From: Arcticibacter eurypsychrophilus
GTDB lineage: Bacteria > Bacteroidota > Bacteroidia > Sphingobacteriales > Sphingobacteriaceae
Assembly: GCF_001730525.1 (NCBI RefSeq)
Contig: NZ_MDFN01000013.1
Span: 1-64,000 of the forward strand
DNA: 64,000 bases
Reading direction: 5' to 3'
The notes beneath the pieces are model-generated. The model was not told the DNA's origin. It did not search any database and was given only the letters and a program-made list of their open reading frames with translations. The position numbers and the translations under genes were made by a program. Positions 63,004 through 64,000 of the stretch are shown piece by piece (within the stretch, counting starts at the first letter, position 1; each line of letters opens with the position of its first letter).

Positions 63004-63470
63004 TAGTTAAAAGGCAGAACAGCTTCTTTCTTACTTGTAGAAAGGATCATCATCGTCTGAAATGTCTTCACAACCTGAATCTTTCCAATCTTTTCCATGA
63101 TTAGTTTTTCATAGGATTTAATATCCTTAACATATACTTTTAAAATGAAATCACAGCCACCTGTCACATGATGACATTCTGTGATTTCATTTATCTTTTT
63201 CACTTCATCAATAAAAGTCTGAATGGTATTATTGTGATGAAAATCCAGCTGTATCTGTATGAATGTTTTAATGCCTAAACCAAGCTCCTCTTCATCTACA
63301 ACCGCATGATAACTTTTAATGATTCCTGAATTTTCTAATTTCCTCACTCGTTCCAGCGTTGGCGCTGGTGAAAGTCCAATTTCATTGGATAGCTGTAAGT
63401 TGGTTATTCTTCCACTTTCCTGGAGTCTTTTGATAATTTGTAAGTCTGTTTTATCCGGTTGAAATGACAT
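63000..63470 (-). CDS. Lrp/AsnC-family transcriptional regulator
   Basis: 156 residues. The N-terminal helix-turn-helix (about 8-55, DLQIIKRLQESGRITNLQLS) is followed by a RAM ligand-binding domain (about 70-150, ECHHVTGGCDFILKVYVKDI). Such proteins respond to amino acids. It is convergent with ung. The divergent Nramp transporter begins 109 bases away, so a regulatory link is possible but unproven. Confidence 0.92.
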   Translation of the reverse strand: MSFQPDKTDLQIIKRLQESGRITNLQLSNEIGLSPAPTLERVRKLENSGIIKSYHAVVDEEELGLGIKTFIQIQLDFHHNNTIQTFIDEVKKINEITECHHVTGGCDFILKVYVKDIKSYEKLIMEKIGKIQVVKTFQTMMILSTSKKEAVLPFNY

Positions 63471-63519
63471 AAGCGTAATTTATTGAGCGAATTTAAAACA
63501 AATTAAAAAGAAAGTATAT

Positions 63520-63535
63520 ATTAGATTAATCTAAT
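63520..63535. promoter_or_regulatory. DtxR/MntR-like palindrome upstream of the metal transporter
   Basis: The 16-bp sequence ATTAGATTAATCTAAT is a perfect palindrome. It resembles DtxR-family operators (TTAGG-type half sites). A further half site ATTAGATTT follows at about 63543. It lies just before the transporter's -7 box. Confidence 0.55.
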
Positions 63536-63544
63536 TCATTTAAT

Positions 63545-63552
63545 TAGATTTG
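63545..63552 (+). promoter_or_regulatory. -7 promoter box of the Nramp gene
   Basis: TAGATTTG fits TAnnTTTG, 27 bases before the ATG at 63579, and overlaps the extra half site of the palindrome. Confidence 0.6.
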
Positions 63553-63578
63553 CAAAACATGGAAAAGGGCGGTACAAT

Positions 63579-64000
63579 ATGAACGAATCTTTAGGGGAAG
63601 TACATTCTACAGTAACAACTGCAGGTAAAACAGGTTGGCGTAAATTACTTTCATTCCTTGGTCCCGCCTATCTCGTTAGTGTGGGCTACATGGATCCAGG
63701 AAACTGGGCAACCGATTTAGCTGGAGGAAGCCAGTTCGGTTATCAATTAATATGGGTACTGCTGATGTCCAACTTAATAGCACTTCTACTTCAATCTTTA
63801 AGTGCGCGACTTGGTATTGTTCAGGGACTCGATTTAGCACAAGCTTCCAGAAATGCCTATCCTCGCTGGGCAAATTTACCCTTATATATTTTAGCCCAAA
63901 TAGCGATAGTAGCCTGTGATCTTGCCGAAATAATCGGTATGGCTATTGGTTTAAACCTTTTGTTTGGCTTACCGCTGATCTGGGGAATTTCCATCACTAT
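63579..64000 (+). CDS. Nramp-family divalent metal transporter (5' part)
   Basis: The window ends inside this gene after about 140 codons. The N-terminus has the Nramp signature [23 protein letters not shown], with the metal-binding Asp and Asn of the DPGN motif. [20 protein letters not shown] and [20 protein letters not shown] follow. These proteins import Mn2+ or Fe2+ with protons. A DtxR/MntR-like palindrome and a promoter box precede the gene. A shorter frame from an ATG at 63559 stops after seven codons and is not the start. Confidence 0.94.
   Translation, partial: MNESLGEVHSTVTTAGKTGWRKLLSFLGPAYLVSVGYMDPGNWATDLAGGSQFGYQLIWVLLMSNLIALLLQSLSARLGIVQGLDLAQASRNAYPRWANLPLYILAQIAIVACDLAEIIGMAIGLNLLFGLPLIWGISIT

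Noticed and set aside
1-64000. CRISPR array, tRNA or rRNA genes
   Set aside because: No regularly spaced repeats and no tRNA- or rRNA-like segments were seen on reading; an automated tRNA and CRISPR scan was not possible here.

Overview
The window looks like chromosomal DNA from a member of the Bacteroidota, most likely a Pedobacter-like Sphingobacteriaceae. This is inferred from gene content and signals: TAnnTTTG-type promoters, a Bacteroidota-style SRP RNA, MqnC (futalosine menaquinone route), a recycling ligase Mpl, DUF3570/DUF4266 proteins, propeller-type sensor kinases, SusD-free sugar genes (xylA/xylB/LacI) and type B ribosomal protein L31. No rRNA, tRNA or CRISPR array was seen.

Positions 1-8770 form an accessory island. 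It starts with a lipoprotein gene whose reading frame is broken in a poly-A run at its start codon. A Mu/Tn5053-like transposon follows. Its left end (2110) cuts one serine-resolvase gene and its right end (8506) cuts another. Inside are an alpha/beta esterase, an Mpi-family serine recombinase, a transposase split over two reading frames with a well-placed -1 slippery site, an AAA ATPase of TniB/MuB type, a decayed single-unit end copy, and the 3' half of an erythromycin-esterase-family gene. A second, related right end lies at 8719-8768, so at least two elements are nested or recombined here.

From 9119 on the genes are mostly chromosomal housekeeping. 9119-13105 has the tesA / ABC ATPase / FtsX-like permease arrangement also known from other bacteria. 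13107-17003 has a large hybrid sensor kinase and a drug/metabolite transporter. 17170-21211 has xylose isomerase and xylulokinase, with a divergent LacI-type regulator and a palindromic operator candidate between them. 21434-23126 has galK and a SpoU methylase. 23224-29201 is gltBD. 29480-29576 is the SRP RNA. 29709-35169 holds a transaldolase-like enzyme, a YpdA-type reductase, MqnC, an SGNH lipoprotein and a VanH-like D-lactate dehydrogenase.

35394-43467 is a same-strand locus: P-type ATPase, response regulator, histidine kinase, exported thioredoxin-like protein, ApbE (FAD:protein FMN transferase) without a visible signal peptide, a tiny Cys-tailed DUF4266 lipoprotein, a DUF3570 outer-membrane-like protein and a b-type cytochrome. 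This is the best candidate in the window for a poorly described redox or metal-linked system. It is followed by a PAP2 phosphatase, a truncated 55-residue gene, a G-poor leader, and a LytTR regulator / propeller sensor-kinase pair.

48849-63470 is core metabolism: scpB, an acidic microprotein, a GNAT-like protein, the operon rpmE2 / glmU-like / tpiA / prmA / mpl / XRE regulator, cysteine desulfurase, IscA-type protein, acyl-CoA ligase, lysS, a TPR membrane protein, ung and an Lrp-type regulator. The window ends inside an Nramp metal transporter with a DtxR-like palindrome in its promoter region.
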